A stretch of DNA of 64,000 bases, from positions 8,302,001 to 8,366,000 of the forward strand of contig NZ_CP165727.1 of assembly GCF_041200175.1 (NCBI RefSeq). The letters run 5' to 3'. Below, piece by piece: positions 19,341 through 27,897 of the stretch; positions within the stretch are counted from its first letter, which is position 1, and each line of letters begins with the position of its first letter. Source of the DNA: Streptomyces sp. R33 (GTDB taxonomy: Bacteria > Actinomycetota > Actinomycetes > Streptomycetales > Streptomycetaceae). The notes below the pieces were generated by a model. It saw only the letters and a program-made list of their open reading frames with translations. It had not been told where the DNA came from and ran no database searches. A program made the translations under genes and the position numbers.

Positions 19341-19557
19341 CCAGGTCCTGTTCCTGGCGGTTAGGGTCGGCGGCGGCCGTGCCGATATGGCGTGCGCGGG
19401 TGAGGCCCGGTGCCCGGCTCTCCGGGGGTAGCAGTACCACCGGCCGCCCCAAACAAAGGCTCCACGTGCGGCTGGTGACGTCCGGTCAGCGGTTCGCGAT
19501 ATCCGCCCCGGGCCCCAGAGAGCGCCGACCAGGGGGCGGGTCACCACGGGCGCCCCT
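19341..19557 (+). repeat. Direct repeat copy 2
   Basis: This is the partner of 18341-18520, about 1 kb downstream in the same orientation. It carries an extra stretch of some 35 bases in the middle compared with copy 1. Both copies contain the ATATGGCGTG core. Confidence 0.65.
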
Positions 19558-19707
19558 GGCACCGTGCCGCTCTCCTCGGCTGACTCTGATGAGGCTCCCT
19601 GGTTTTTCCCCGCCCCGCGCTCGGTCGCTCCCCAGAGATGCTCACGCGATTCCCCACCCTGGGGTGTGGTGGGAGCCTGACCGCTGAACTCGGGCGTTTC
19701 GTGTGGG

Positions 19708-19864
19708 GATCCGGCTCCAGGCCGGCCAGCGGCTCGCGGCGGGTGAGGAGGCCACGCTGATCGCGACGGACCTGCGGGTGAGCGTGCGGTCGGTGGAATG
19801 CTGGCGTCATGCCTGACGCGAAGGCGGCATGGAGGCCCTGCGTTCCGCAGACCCGGCCAACTCA
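19708..19864 (+). pseudogene. IS630-type transposase helix-turn-helix fragment
   Basis: The frame reads QAGQRLAAGEEATLIATDL, RVSVRSVECWRH, then after a frame change GGMEALRSADPAN. This is the N-terminal helix-turn-helix of IS630-like transposases, which normally have an RxSxRSVxRWRxAW segment followed by GGxxAL. The catalytic domain is gone. Confidence 0.65.
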
Positions 19865-19969
19865 GTACGTGGGGAAGGGCGGGGAGAAGTGCGCGGTGGC
19901 CTGGGTTGCGGTGGCAGCCATGATGGTAAGGGCGGCTGTGAGGGCTGCAAGGGTGGTTCTGATCCTCAT
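19862..19969 (-). CDS. Short secreted peptide, probably truncated
   Basis: A 35-residue frame with GGAG five bases before the ATG. Residues 1-27 are a clear signal peptide (TTLAALTAALTIMAATATQ) and only about eight residues follow. The 3' end touches the IS630 remnant, so the gene was probably cut by that insertion. The mature product is unknown. Confidence 0.4.
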   Translation of the reverse strand: MRIRTTLAALTAALTIMAATATQATAHFSPPFPTY

Positions 19970-20003
19970 GGTTGCTCCGTAAGTCGGTTGCTGGCTTGTC
20001 CAG

Positions 20004-20552
20004 TTGACCTTAAGGGTGCGTGCATCTTCTACGCCGAAGCGTGAGGCGCTGTCCGTCACCGTTCAAGTCTTGTCCGACGCAACTGAGGCCAGCGCGCACA
20101 CCTACCCGCAGCTGCTGCACCGCGCGGCCGTGCCGCCGCCGCCCCGAATGGTGATGCGGCCCACCGACACTGGCACGGTTCGGCTGACGCGGCCGTCCGG
20201 GTCATGGCCGGCGCTGTTCTGGGACGACCCGGACGACCTCAAGGGGACGGACCCCACGGCCGCCGCGGAGGAGGAACGGCCCGCCGCGCGCGGCTTCCCC
20301 GACGACCCCGCTCCGTGGCGTCCCCGGGTGCGCTTGCTCAGCGCGCCCGACGAGGTGTCGGAGCTGGCCCGCTCCTGGCAGGTGGCCGCGCCCCGGCTGG
20401 AGGAACTGCGCGGGCCCTTCGAAGCCGAGGCCGCCGGCTGGGCGGGCCGGCCCACCGGCTTCGACGCCGCCGCAGCGCTGTTGCGCGAATGGGGCGACGT
20501 GGCCACGGAGGCCGGCGCCTGCCGATGGGGCCTGGTCGGTCTCCCTTTCTAG
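20004..20552 (+). CDS. Hypothetical protein
   Basis: An open frame of up to 182 residues with good third-position GC bias. It contains RLTRPSGSWPALFWDDPDD and an Ala/Glu-rich helix region, and ends RWGLVGLPF. The start is uncertain: TTG at 20004, or ATG at 20148. I do not recognise the family, and either end may be truncated. Confidence 0.4.
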   Translation: MTLRVRASSTPKREALSVTVQVLSDATEASAHTYPQLLHRAAVPPPPRMVMRPTDTGTVRLTRPSGSWPALFWDDPDDLKGTDPTAAAEEERPAARGFPDDPAPWRPRVRLLSAPDEVSELARSWQVAAPRLEELRGPFEAEAAGWAGRPTGFDAAAALLREWGDVATEAGACRWGLVGLPF

Positions 20553-20684
20553 GCGAGGTCGCCACCATCCGCGAACACCGCAAGGTCTGCTGAGCCGGCC
20601 ACGCCGGTGTCCTGGGGGTGGTTTGGCGCTTCTGAGCACTGCCGCCCGGCGCGCGACGGCTTGGAGGAGGCTCCTCACCACTCT

Positions 20685-21161
20685 TCAGGTCGGCCAGTTG
20701 ACCTGCCCGCTCTTGACCTGAAGTGCATCCGGAGCGTCGGCTTCATAGAACCTGAGGGATCCGATCCCGACTGCGCTATCCCCGAGCAGGTGCGTGTCGT
20801 GAGCCCTTGTGGCCAGCCAGCAGAGCAGCTCGCCGACCTTCTCGAACTCGTCTGGGTGGATCTCCTGGCGGGATGTCAGCGACCAGCCCTTCCACGGCGG
20901 GTCCGCGCGACGGGTCAGTGCCGAGCAGAGCACACCACCCACCCGCCAGGCCGTGCCGTGCCCGGCCAGCAGTGGATAGGGATCGTCCTCAATCTCGGGG
21001 ATCCCCGAGTCGTCCTCCACGACGACCGGGAACTCGGTGACGATGGACAGGCGCTCAGGTTGGGGCCCGGTCCCCAGATGCCAGCTCAGCTCGGCGAGCT
21101 CCAGCTCGGATATCTCGTCCCTCAGGTCGACGGCAATCATCAGCTCATAGATGTCACTCAC
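20685..21161 (-). CDS. Hypothetical acidic protein
   Basis: A 158-residue soluble protein starting VSDIYELMIAVDLRDE, with an acidic centre (VVVEDDSGIPEIEDDPYP). The GTG at 21161 is chosen because the codon-biased, motif-like part begins there. There are no membrane segments. It is divergent from the proline-rich membrane protein at 21230. The family is unknown to me. Confidence 0.55.
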   Translation of the reverse strand: MSDIYELMIAVDLRDEISELELAELSWHLGTGPQPERLSIVTEFPVVVEDDSGIPEIEDDPYPLLAGHGTAWRVGGVLCSALTRRADPPWKGWSLTSRQEIHPDEFEKVGELLCWLATRAHDTHLLGDSAVGIGSLRFYEADAPDALQVKSGQVNWPT

Positions 21162-21229
21162 CCAGTGAACCCTACGACCGGCGCACCCCGGGCCCGCTCC
21201 GGCATGCGGGGCTGACGTAGCGTTCGGGC

Positions 21230-22078
21230 ATGAGCATGTCGCAACCCCCTGGCCCTTACGGGTCTCCGCAGCCCCCGAATCCGTACGGTGGACAGCAGCC
21301 GGCCCCGCAGTCCGCACCCCATCCGCACCAGCAGCCCTACCCGGGTCACCCCTACCCGGGTCACCCCTTCCCGCCACAGCAGTATGCCGGTCAGGGTGTG
21401 TGGGGCCGGCCCCCGATGGGCCCGCCGCGCAAGAACCGGCCGGGCAGGGTGATCGGGATCGTCGCGGGCTCGTTTGTGGTGCTCGGCGTCCTCGGATTCG
21501 GCGTGAAGCTGCTGGCGGGGGCCGGATCCCTGGCGAGCGGAACCGGCTTCCCCGAGGCCCGGTACCGGCTCACCGTTCCCAAGACCATGCTGGACGGCAA
21601 GTACGAGCTGGTCCAGGACCTGTCGGACACCGAGGGAAAGAAAGCCCTGAAGGGCAGTTACGACTCGAAGATCCGCAATCCGATGCCGGTCGTCGGCCAG
21701 TACAACTCCAACTCCCCGAAGGGACAGAGTGCCCTGGTTTTCTCCGGGATGTACGGCCAGTTCAAGGACCCCGAGAGCGCTCGCAGGAAGATGCTGGGCG
21801 GCGCGGCGGACGCCGAAGGCGCGACCCTGGCGGTCCCCGCCCGGGAGATCACGCCCCCCGGTTCCGGCATCACCCTGTCCTGCCAGGTGCTGACCATGAG
21901 TCAGGGCGGCGCCGAGAGCACCCTGCCGATGTGCGCCTGGGCGGATGAGAACACCGGCGCCTCGGTCGGCGTGGTCACCCCGGAGATCGTGGCGCAGAAG
22001 CCCGGGTCCGTCGACCTGGCCAAGGTCGCCGAGACCACCCTGAAGGTGCGAGCCGAGTCCCGGCAGCCGATCGGCTGA
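21230..22078 (+). CDS. Proline-rich single-pass membrane protein
   Basis: A 282-residue protein. An N-terminal cytoplasmic tail rich in Pro, Gly, Gln and Tyr (including two GHPYP/GHPFP repeats) ends in a basic patch (PPRKNRPGR). One membrane helix (VIGIVAGSFVVLGVLGFG) precedes an outer domain of about 180 residues. This architecture is common in streptomycetes for uncharacterised envelope proteins. There is no strong ribosome site before the ATG. The function is unknown. Confidence 0.7.
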   Translation: MSMSQPPGPYGSPQPPNPYGGQQPAPQSAPHPHQQPYPGHPYPGHPFPPQQYAGQGVWGRPPMGPPRKNRPGRVIGIVAGSFVVLGVLGFGVKLLAGAGSLASGTGFPEARYRLTVPKTMLDGKYELVQDLSDTEGKKALKGSYDSKIRNPMPVVGQYNSNSPKGQSALVFSGMYGQFKDPESARRKMLGGAADAEGATLAVPAREITPPGSGITLSCQVLTMSQGGAESTLPMCAWADENTGASVGVVTPEIVAQKPGSVDLAKVAETTLKVRAESRQPIG

Positions 22079-22171
22079 CCGCCGCCGCTTCCCCTCGCAC
22101 TGGGCCGGGTATGTGCGGCCCCTGTCGGCCGGCGGCTCCGCTGTGCTCGGACGCCCCAGACGGCCACAAGC

Positions 22172-22279
22172 GTGTACAAAACAGCCGCGCTCGAGTGGCA
22201 CCCCGACACCAGCGACGGCGACCACAAGTCCTTCCAACTCCTCCAAGAGGCATACCGACTGGCACGCCAGAGGAGCTGA
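22172..22279 (+). pseudogene. DnaJ-like J-domain fragment
   Basis: The frame reads YKTAALEWHPDTSDGDHK and then FQLLQEAYRLARQRS before a stop. The HPD tripeptide and the helix III pattern are diagnostic of J-domains. Helices I and IV and everything else are missing. It is too short to be a gene on its own. Confidence 0.5.
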
Positions 22280-22324
22280 CCTCCTGCACGGTGCCAGCGG
22301 CCGCCGCGGGGCGCTCCCAGGGGG

Positions 22325-22506
22325 TCAGGCGAGGCGAGAGCCGATACGGAAGCGCATCTCGCCTGCGGACCGGCGGATCTCCTCGTCAGGGGCGTGCTCC
22401 TCGAGGACGCCGAGGGGATCATCAGAGCGCGGGCCTCGTTCCCGCTGATCTGCTTCAGGCACGGTTCGGTGGCTCCGTCGAGCAGGGCGTCGAGCATCTC
22501 TTCCAT
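22325..22506 (-). pseudogene. Unidentified frameshifted fragment
   Basis: The frame from 22506 opens MEEMLDALLDGATEPCLKQ. After one frame change it continues PLGVLEEHAPDEEIRRS and AGEMRFRIGSRLA to a stop. The codon bias supports coding in both parts. I cannot name the parent protein. Confidence 0.3.
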
Positions 22507-22752
22507 GAGCAGATCAACGCCTTGCCGCCCGTCTCGTCACCCCGTCTCGGCGCGCCCCGGGCGCCGGGTCAGTGCTCGGTGGCGCGTGAGCTGCCGGGGG
22601 TGGCCCAGGAGGCAGGGATGGGCCGTTGGGGGATGACGTCGGGGACGGGTTGCAGCGGGGGCCGGATGAGAGGGCGGTCGTCGCCGGTTAGCGAGCGGGC
22701 GGTGGGCGCACCCGGGCGTCGGGGCGGTGCGGCCGCTGCCTAGGCTGGCGGC

Positions 22753-23658
22753 GTGACCAGCCATATTCCCTCCTGTTCCTGCTGCGGCGACTCCCTTACG
22801 CACGAGCGGCGCATCGACGTCGGATTCAACCTGCCCGACGCTGCCCTCAGCGCACCCGAAGAGGCCCGGCATCGGCCCGGCCCCTCCGCGCTCCTCCGGG
22901 TTGACGGCGCCGGCTCGTTCATCCGCTGTCTGCTGCCCATCCGGCTGACGCACGACACGGAGCTGGTCCTGGGCATATGGCTGGAGGTCGACGAGGCCAC
23001 GCTCCGGAAGGCGCACGACCTGTGGGAGGACCACGGTTACGCGGATCTCGCCTTCAGAGGGATGCTCGCCAACAAGATTCGCCCCTGGGGCGACGACCTG
23101 CTGGGCGTCCCGTTCACCGCCCGGGTCGCCGACCCCGAGGAGCTGCCCTACCTCGTCGCCGGCCACCACCCGACGGCCGCCCGGGTCCTGGAAGACATCT
23201 GGGACCGGGACCACGTCCTCAGCCGCTTCCCGCACCAGCTTCCCGTCGACGTCCGCACCGACCTCGGTGACCACTGGTCCATCGTCCGCACCGCAGGCCT
23301 CACCGCCCGGTTCGCCGACGGAGCGGACCAGTTCGCCGGGCCGGACCGCAGCGCCGCCGTGACCGTGTTCACGGACGACACCCCAGGGCGCACTTCCGAC
23401 GACTTCCTGTCCGCACTGCTCGCCGGCGCGCCCGACAAGCTTCCCGCGCAGCGGCTCACCGAGCCTCTGCCCGGCGGCCTCCGCCACGCCTTCTGGCTGA
23501 CCCCGGACGACCACGGCCGGGAGCGACACGAGTTCTACGGATTCACGGTGCCGGCCTCCGGCACCGCCGCCGGGCTGTTCTGCACCCACGAAGACCCCGT
23601 CGACCTCGCCTGGGCCCAGCAGGTCTGGCGGTCCCTCGAATGGACTGACCCGTCCTGA
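22753..23658 (+). CDS. DUF2199 domain protein
   Basis: A 301-residue soluble protein. A zinc-ribbon-like CSCCGDSL at residues 8-15 opens a DUF2199 domain that extends to about residue 160. The C-terminal half is a second domain found in streptomycete members. The GTG start is close to a TAGGCT hexamer, so the message may be leaderless. The function of DUF2199 is not established. Confidence 0.8.
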   Translation: MTSHIPSCSCCGDSLTHERRIDVGFNLPDAALSAPEEARHRPGPSALLRVDGAGSFIRCLLPIRLTHDTELVLGIWLEVDEATLRKAHDLWEDHGYADLAFRGMLANKIRPWGDDLLGVPFTARVADPEELPYLVAGHHPTAARVLEDIWDRDHVLSRFPHQLPVDVRTDLGDHWSIVRTAGLTARFADGADQFAGPDRSAAVTVFTDDTPGRTSDDFLSALLAGAPDKLPAQRLTEPLPGGLRHAFWLTPDDHGRERHEFYGFTVPASGTAAGLFCTHEDPVDLAWAQQVWRSLEWTDPS

Positions 23659-24132
23659 CCCGAAAGAAAGGCCGTAGGGCGCCGGGGGCGAACCAGGTCG
23701 TCGAGAGCGGCCGGACGGGGCGTCAGTGTGCGACGTTCCGAGGGCCTGGTCGGCCGTCGCGACGCCCCCGAGGCCAAGGGGAACAAAGGCGGGTGCCGCC
23801 CATCGTCCCGGCCCGTCGGATGCTGCGCCAGCGGGAGGTGTCGCGAAGGCGTCAGCGCACGGGCGGCTGCGGCTGGAACTCCGAGGTGATGCGACATAAG
23901 CAAGGGGACCTTCCGTGGCTGTGCCCGTTGCCCGTCATCTGGTGGCTGGGCCCGATGCAGCTGGACTCGCCGAGCGGATGAGCGCGCGGGTGGCGCGCCG
24001 CGTCGAGCGCCTCGAGGTGTCGGCGGAGAGAATCGACTTCGCCTTCAGCACTGCTGTCCTCGCTCTTCAGGCGCATTGCGTGGCCGACTCTGAGGCCGGT
24101 GCGCTCAAGACATGGCAGGCCACGGTCAACGC
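23659..24132. other. Mostly non-coding, possible gene remnant
   Basis: From about 23915 a frame reads PDAAGLAERMSARVARRVE and VSAERIDFAFSTAVLAL with coding-like bias, then runs without a stop into the ligase fragment. I cannot identify it. The first 250 bases show nothing recognisable. Confidence 0.3.
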
Positions 24133-24266
24133 GATGCGCCAGTGGAGACGCGACACCACGGAGATGATCGGCGGCGCGATCACCGGCACGCTGGCCCGCC
24201 CCTGGCTGCTCCTCTTGGGCCGCTACGACCAGGACGGCCGGCTGCACGCGGTCGGCCGCACCGGCT
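24133..24266 (+). pseudogene. ATP-dependent DNA ligase fragment
   Basis: The frame reads RQWRRDTTEMIGGAITG, TLARPWLLLLGRYDQDG and RLHAVGRTG. This matches the start of the OB-fold region of the ligase at 25856 (RRRNTTEAIIGAITGIL, LLLLGRRDAEGHL). The adenylation domain and C-terminus are missing, and the fragment runs head-on into the Ku fragment. Confidence 0.75.
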
Positions 24267-24268
24267 GC

Positions 24269-24640
24269 TCAGCCGCTTTTGGCGCGGTGGTGGGCGAGGG
24301 CGTCGGCGAGTTCGTCGTGGCTCATGCCGGAGCGGCCGCGGATGCCGGCCTTGGTGGCCTTCTCGTACAGCTCCGCCTTCATCAGCGACTGCAACGAACG
24401 CGAACGGGAGGTTGCCGGAGAGCGGGTGGTGCGCTTCTTCACGCCGCCCGACCCTTTCCCCGTGCCCTTCGCAAGGTTGGTGGAGGTGCTGGCCTTCTCG
24501 CCGGTGTCCTTGGGGCTGAGGGCCCGTTCGACGGAGGCGTGCAGGGCCTCCATGAGGTCCACGGCGCCGGTGGGCTTCGGCGCGGGCTCGGCCTTGTCGA
24601 TCGTCTCGCCCGTCTGCTTGGCGGCGATCAGCCTCCCAGG
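24269..24640 (-). pseudogene. ku: C-terminal part of a Ku protein
   Basis: The frame ends with LIAAKQTGETIDKAEPAP, then VDLMEALHASVERALS, a Lys/Ser/Thr-rich linker, and a small SAP/Rho_N-like module (LYEKATKAGIRGRSGMS, HDELADALAHH). This is the tail of streptomycete Ku proteins. The DNA-encircling Ku core is absent. Ku with ligase pieces beside it points to a former NHEJ cluster. Confidence 0.75.
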
Positions 24641-24760
24641 TGCCGGAACCCGGCCGCGATTGGTTTGATCCCGACGGATGCCCTGGGGACACGGCGGACT
24701 GCGGACGCGTAGGTGGCGGGAGGTGGGGCAGTCGCCCAGCAGAGACGAGAGGAGACGGTG

Positions 24761-25174
24761 ATGACCACCGCGCGCGACATCATGACTCCGGAACCTGAAT
24801 GCATCGACGCCGGATCCACCGTTCTGGAGGCGGCCCGGAAACTGGCACGCCTCGACGTCGGCGCACTGCCGATCTGCGGCACCGACCACAAGCTCAAGGG
24901 AATGCTCACCGACCGGGACATCGTTACCAAGGTCCTTGCGGTCGGCAAGGACCCGGCGACTTGCACGGCGGGCGAGCTCGCACAGGGCGAGGCCGTCACG
25001 ATCGGCGCCGACGACGACGCCTCGGAGATCCTTCGCACCATGACCGAGCATCACGTACGCCGTCTGCCAGTGATCGACGGCCACGACCTGGTCGGCATCA
25101 TTGCCCAGGCCGACGTGGCCCGCGCCCTGCCCGACCCGCAGGTGGGCGATCTCCTCGAAGCGATCTCCAGCTGA
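24761..25174 (+). CDS. CBS-pair domain protein
   Basis: A 137-residue protein made of two CBS motifs (MTPEPECIDAGSTVLEAAR, LPICGTDHKLKGMLTDRD, and AVTIGADDDASEILRTM, RRLPVIDGHDLVGIIAQAD). CBS pairs bind adenosine nucleotides and sense energy or stress state. The ATG follows GAGAGGAG. It is nearly identical to the protein at 45893-46306, and a broken third copy lies at 28250-28596. Confidence 0.9.
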   Translation: MTTARDIMTPEPECIDAGSTVLEAARKLARLDVGALPICGTDHKLKGMLTDRDIVTKVLAVGKDPATCTAGELAQGEAVTIGADDDASEILRTMTEHHVRRLPVIDGHDLVGIIAQADVARALPDPQVGDLLEAISS

Positions 25175-25337
25175 CGCTCCCGCCATGCCCGTGCGCTGTT
25201 GCCCGTGTCGCGGCTGAGGTTCGGAGGCCCCCTGCTCAACAGGAGCCCTGCGAACTCCCGGTCCGAGCGGTGACGCTGGTGGTGGCAGAGGCCAGGTGGT
25301 GATCAGCGGCCCCGCCGGTGCCGAGGGCCGTAGAGGG

Positions 25338-25685
25338 TCAGAGTTCGGGCCGGTGGGCGGGGTTGATGACGAGGAGCCATTCGTCACCCCGGTCCTCGAC
25401 GGTGAAGCCGGCGTTGCGGAAGGCTGCCGCGAGGGCGAGTCCGAATGCCTGGCGCAGTCCGGGCAGGTCGTTTCGGTTGACGGTGCGGGTGCGGCGGGGG
25501 CCGCGGCGCCGTGCCCGCACCCGTGCCCACAGGCGCTGGATCTCCTGGGGCATCCAGCCGACCATCACGCCGCGGGCGTGCTGGATGACGTGGACGCCTT
25601 CCGCACCGGCCGCGGCGGGGGCGAATCCGGCTTCCTGCAGCACGGTCCGTACGGCGTCCAGGAACTGCGCTTCCTGATCATTCAC
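25338..25685 (-). CDS. Small conserved hypothetical, paralogue of 11130-11513
   Basis: A 115-residue protein starting at GTG (VNDQEAQFLDAVRTVL). It shares GVMVGW, the basic middle segment and FRNAGFTVEDRGDEWLLVI with the protein at 11130. It lacks the Thr/Pro-rich leader of that copy. It is divergent from the DNA ligase gene. The function is unknown. Confidence 0.65.
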   Translation of the reverse strand: MNDQEAQFLDAVRTVLQEAGFAPAAAGAEGVHVIQHARGVMVGWMPQEIQRLWARVRARRRGPRRTRTVNRNDLPGLRQAFGLALAAAFRNAGFTVEDRGDEWLLVINPAHRPEL

Positions 25686-25855
25686 GCACCGAACTGTAGG
25701 GCTCCCGCGCCTGCCAGCCCTGTAGTGACAGGCTCCGCCAATGCCGGGCGCAGCCTGCCCGCAACGTGTTGGCCGGATCCGGGCCCGGACTTCCGCGTAC
25801 ACCCGGGCGGCCGGGCGACCCTGGAAGAGGGGCGAGCTGTGAGGGAGGCCCTGGG

Positions 25856-26866
25856 GTGACGCTGGATCCGCCGGTGGAGCCGATGCTGGCGCAGGCCGTG
25901 GAGTCGGTGCCAGGCCCAGGTGTGCTGGGCGAGCTCGCGTTCGAGCAGAAGTTCGGCGGTTACCGGGCGCTGCTGTTCACCCCCACCGCGCCGGACGGCA
26001 AGCTGCTGCTGCAGACCCGGCGCGGGTCGCTGATCCAGGACCGGTTCCCCGACCTCGTCGCCGCAGCGGACAAGCTGCCCGCCGGCCTGGTCCTGGACGG
26101 GGAGCTCGTCGTCTGGGACACGAAGGCGGGCAGGCTGTCGTTTGAGGGCTTGCAGCACCGCAGCGCTGCCCGCGGCCGCAGCGCGCGCGGGCTCGCTGCC
26201 TCCCTGCCCGCGTTCTTCATCGCCTTCGACATCCTGCAGCAGGACGGACACGAGCTGACCGGCTACCCCTACCGGCAACGCCGCCTCAGGCTAGAAGCCC
26301 TGTTCGCCGGGCACCGGCTGGCGACGCCCTGGACGGTGTGCCCGATGACGACGGACCTGATCAAGGCGCAGCAGTGGCTGGAGTCGTGGACCGACATCTC
26401 CGGGGTCGAAGGCATCGTGGTCAAAGCCATGAACCAGCCCTACCGGCCCGGGCACAGAGGCTGGTACAAACTGCGCCGCCGCAACACGACAGAAGCGATC
26501 ATCGGAGCGATCACCGGCATCCTGATCCGACCCCAGCTCCTCCTGCTGGGCCGCCGCGACGCCGAGGGCCACCTCCGCCCGATCGGCCGCACGGCACCAC
26601 TCCGTGCCGAGATGGCACGCCTGGTCGGGGGCAACGTGACCGCGGCCGATACCGGACATCCCTGGGAAGGCCGCCGGTTTGCCTCGGCGTGGGGCAGCCG
26701 GGACACCTTGGAGGTGACCCTCGTACACCCCGAACTGGTTGCGGAGATCAGCGCCGACACCGCCCTCGACCGGGGCGGCGTCTTCCGTCACCCGGTCCGC
26801 TTCAAACGGCTGCGCCTGGACGTGACCGTGGAGGAGGTGCCGCTGTTCAGCGTAGACCCCAGCTAG
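25856..26866 (+). CDS. ATP-dependent DNA ligase with altered motif I
   Basis: A 336-residue ligase with adenylation and OB-fold domains. It shows GLVLDGELVVWD, FFIAFDIL (motif III), EGIVVKA (motif IV) and WYKLRRR (motif V). Motif I, normally KxDG, reads K32-F-G-G: the lysine that takes the AMP is present but the Asp is Gly. GGGAGG precedes the GTG start. The family performs NHEJ-type or repair ligation. Activity is uncertain because of the motif I change. Confidence 0.85.
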   Translation: MTLDPPVEPMLAQAVESVPGPGVLGELAFEQKFGGYRALLFTPTAPDGKLLLQTRRGSLIQDRFPDLVAAADKLPAGLVLDGELVVWDTKAGRLSFEGLQHRSAARGRSARGLAASLPAFFIAFDILQQDGHELTGYPYRQRRLRLEALFAGHRLATPWTVCPMTTDLIKAQQWLESWTDISGVEGIVVKAMNQPYRPGHRGWYKLRRRNTTEAIIGAITGILIRPQLLLLGRRDAEGHLRPIGRTAPLRAEMARLVGGNVTAADTGHPWEGRRFASAWGSRDTLEVTLVHPELVAEISADTALDRGGVFRHPVRFKRLRLDVTVEEVPLFSVDPS

Positions 26867-26878
26867 GCCCCCGGCTAA

Positions 26879-26940
26879 CTGATGGTTTCAAAATGGGATC
26901 CGGAGGTAGCGAAGGCATATGAGGTGCAGCCGGTTGAGGC
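26879..26940 (+). repeat. Solo IS5-type end
   Basis: This 60-base stretch matches 27443-27505 in the same orientation, sharing GCGAAGGCATATGAGG. The second copy is the 3' end of an IS5-type transposase. Here no transposase follows, so it is a solitary remnant. Confidence 0.6.
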
Positions 26941-27048
26941 GAGGGCCTGTCCGGCCGGCCCATGCAGCTCTGTCTCACGGCCTGACCCACGATGGCCGGC
27001 AGCCGCACAGACTCCCCTGTCCGGCGTGGGCACGTGCATAGTGTGTTC

Positions 27049-27375
27049 ATGGATGGATTCGTGGGTCAGGCCCGCCTCGAATGGTGGGCCAATCACGCGA
27101 CCTGCCTTGAGGAGTACGACATCGACATCACCGTCACTGTCGACGCGGTCGGTACGTGGCGGGCAACCGGTCAGCATGCCAATGCCCTCGACACGACTCA
27201 GCGCGAGGGCTGGGACTTCCTCATGGAGATGGACCCCTACTTCTCCATGGTGTTTCCCGGCGAGGACAACGGCGGGATCTTGGTGAGAGTCTTCGAGGCA
27301 GAGGATGGAACTCTCACGCTCACGGAGGCGCCGGACGGGGACGGTGCGGAAAGCATCACCTTCGACCTCCCTTGA
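27049..27375 (+). CDS. Hypothetical small acidic protein
   Basis: A 108-residue protein (start MDGFVGQARLEWW) rich in Asp, Glu and Thr with beta-strand-like segments such as DIDITVTVDAVGTW. It has no signal or membrane segment. It lies between two copies of the same IS5 end. The family is unknown to me. Confidence 0.5.
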   Translation: MDGFVGQARLEWWANHATCLEEYDIDITVTVDAVGTWRATGQHANALDTTQREGWDFLMEMDPYFSMVFPGEDNGGILVRVFEAEDGTLTLTEAPDGDGAESITFDLP

Positions 27376-27442
27376 GTTCAGTCCCTCCATGGGCAGGACC
27401 CGACTTTGCCGCCCTGCCACCGACTCCGGCATGTTGCCCCTC

Positions 27443-27815
27443 ACTGATCTTTCAGAATGAAGTTCGGAGACGGCGAAGGCATATGAGGCTGCAGGCCAGT
27501 TCGAGCAGGCGGTAGTGCAGATCCGCGCGTCGTCGTAGCGGATGCGGAGCCGCTAACCGGTGCAGCCAGGCGAAGGCGCGCTCGACGACCCGGCGCACCT
27601 TGCCCAGCCCGGAGCCGTGGGCGCCCCCGCGTCGGGCGATCACGGGCTTGATGCCGCGCTTCCACAGCAGGCGGTGGTACCTGTGGAAGTCGTAGCCCCG
27701 ATCGGCATACAGACGCCGGGGCTTGCGGCGGGGAGCGTCCTCGCCGGCCCCGAACTGCTGGGACGCCGTCCAGCAGCGGCAGCAACTGGGTCACTGTGGC
27801 TGACCGGGTCCGCGG
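27443..27815 (-). pseudogene. IS5-family transposase C-terminal half
   Basis: Blocks in two frames read RRKPRRLYADRGYDFHRY (second Asp), WKRGIKPVIARRGGAHGSG, LGKVRRVVERAFAWLH (catalytic Glu) and LLELACSLICLRRLRTSF to the stop at 27452. Frame changes occur near 27640 and 27545. The N-terminal half is missing. This is a different IS5 subgroup from the element at 4586. Confidence 0.75.
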
Positions 27816-27836
27816 GTGGCGGTCTGCTGGTGTGAA

Positions 27837-27897
27837 AGCAGTCCGGTGGAGATCCTGGCCGACGCCGGCTACCAAGGCCTGGGCGCCCAGACCGGCG
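27837..27897 (+). pseudogene. Scrap of a second IS5 transposase
   Basis: The plus-strand frame reads VEILADAGYQGLGAQTGGR, the conserved second-Asp region of another IS5 subgroup. It is wedged between a minus-strand transposase remnant and a broken isochorismatase, which shows repeated insertion at this spot. Confidence 0.6.
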
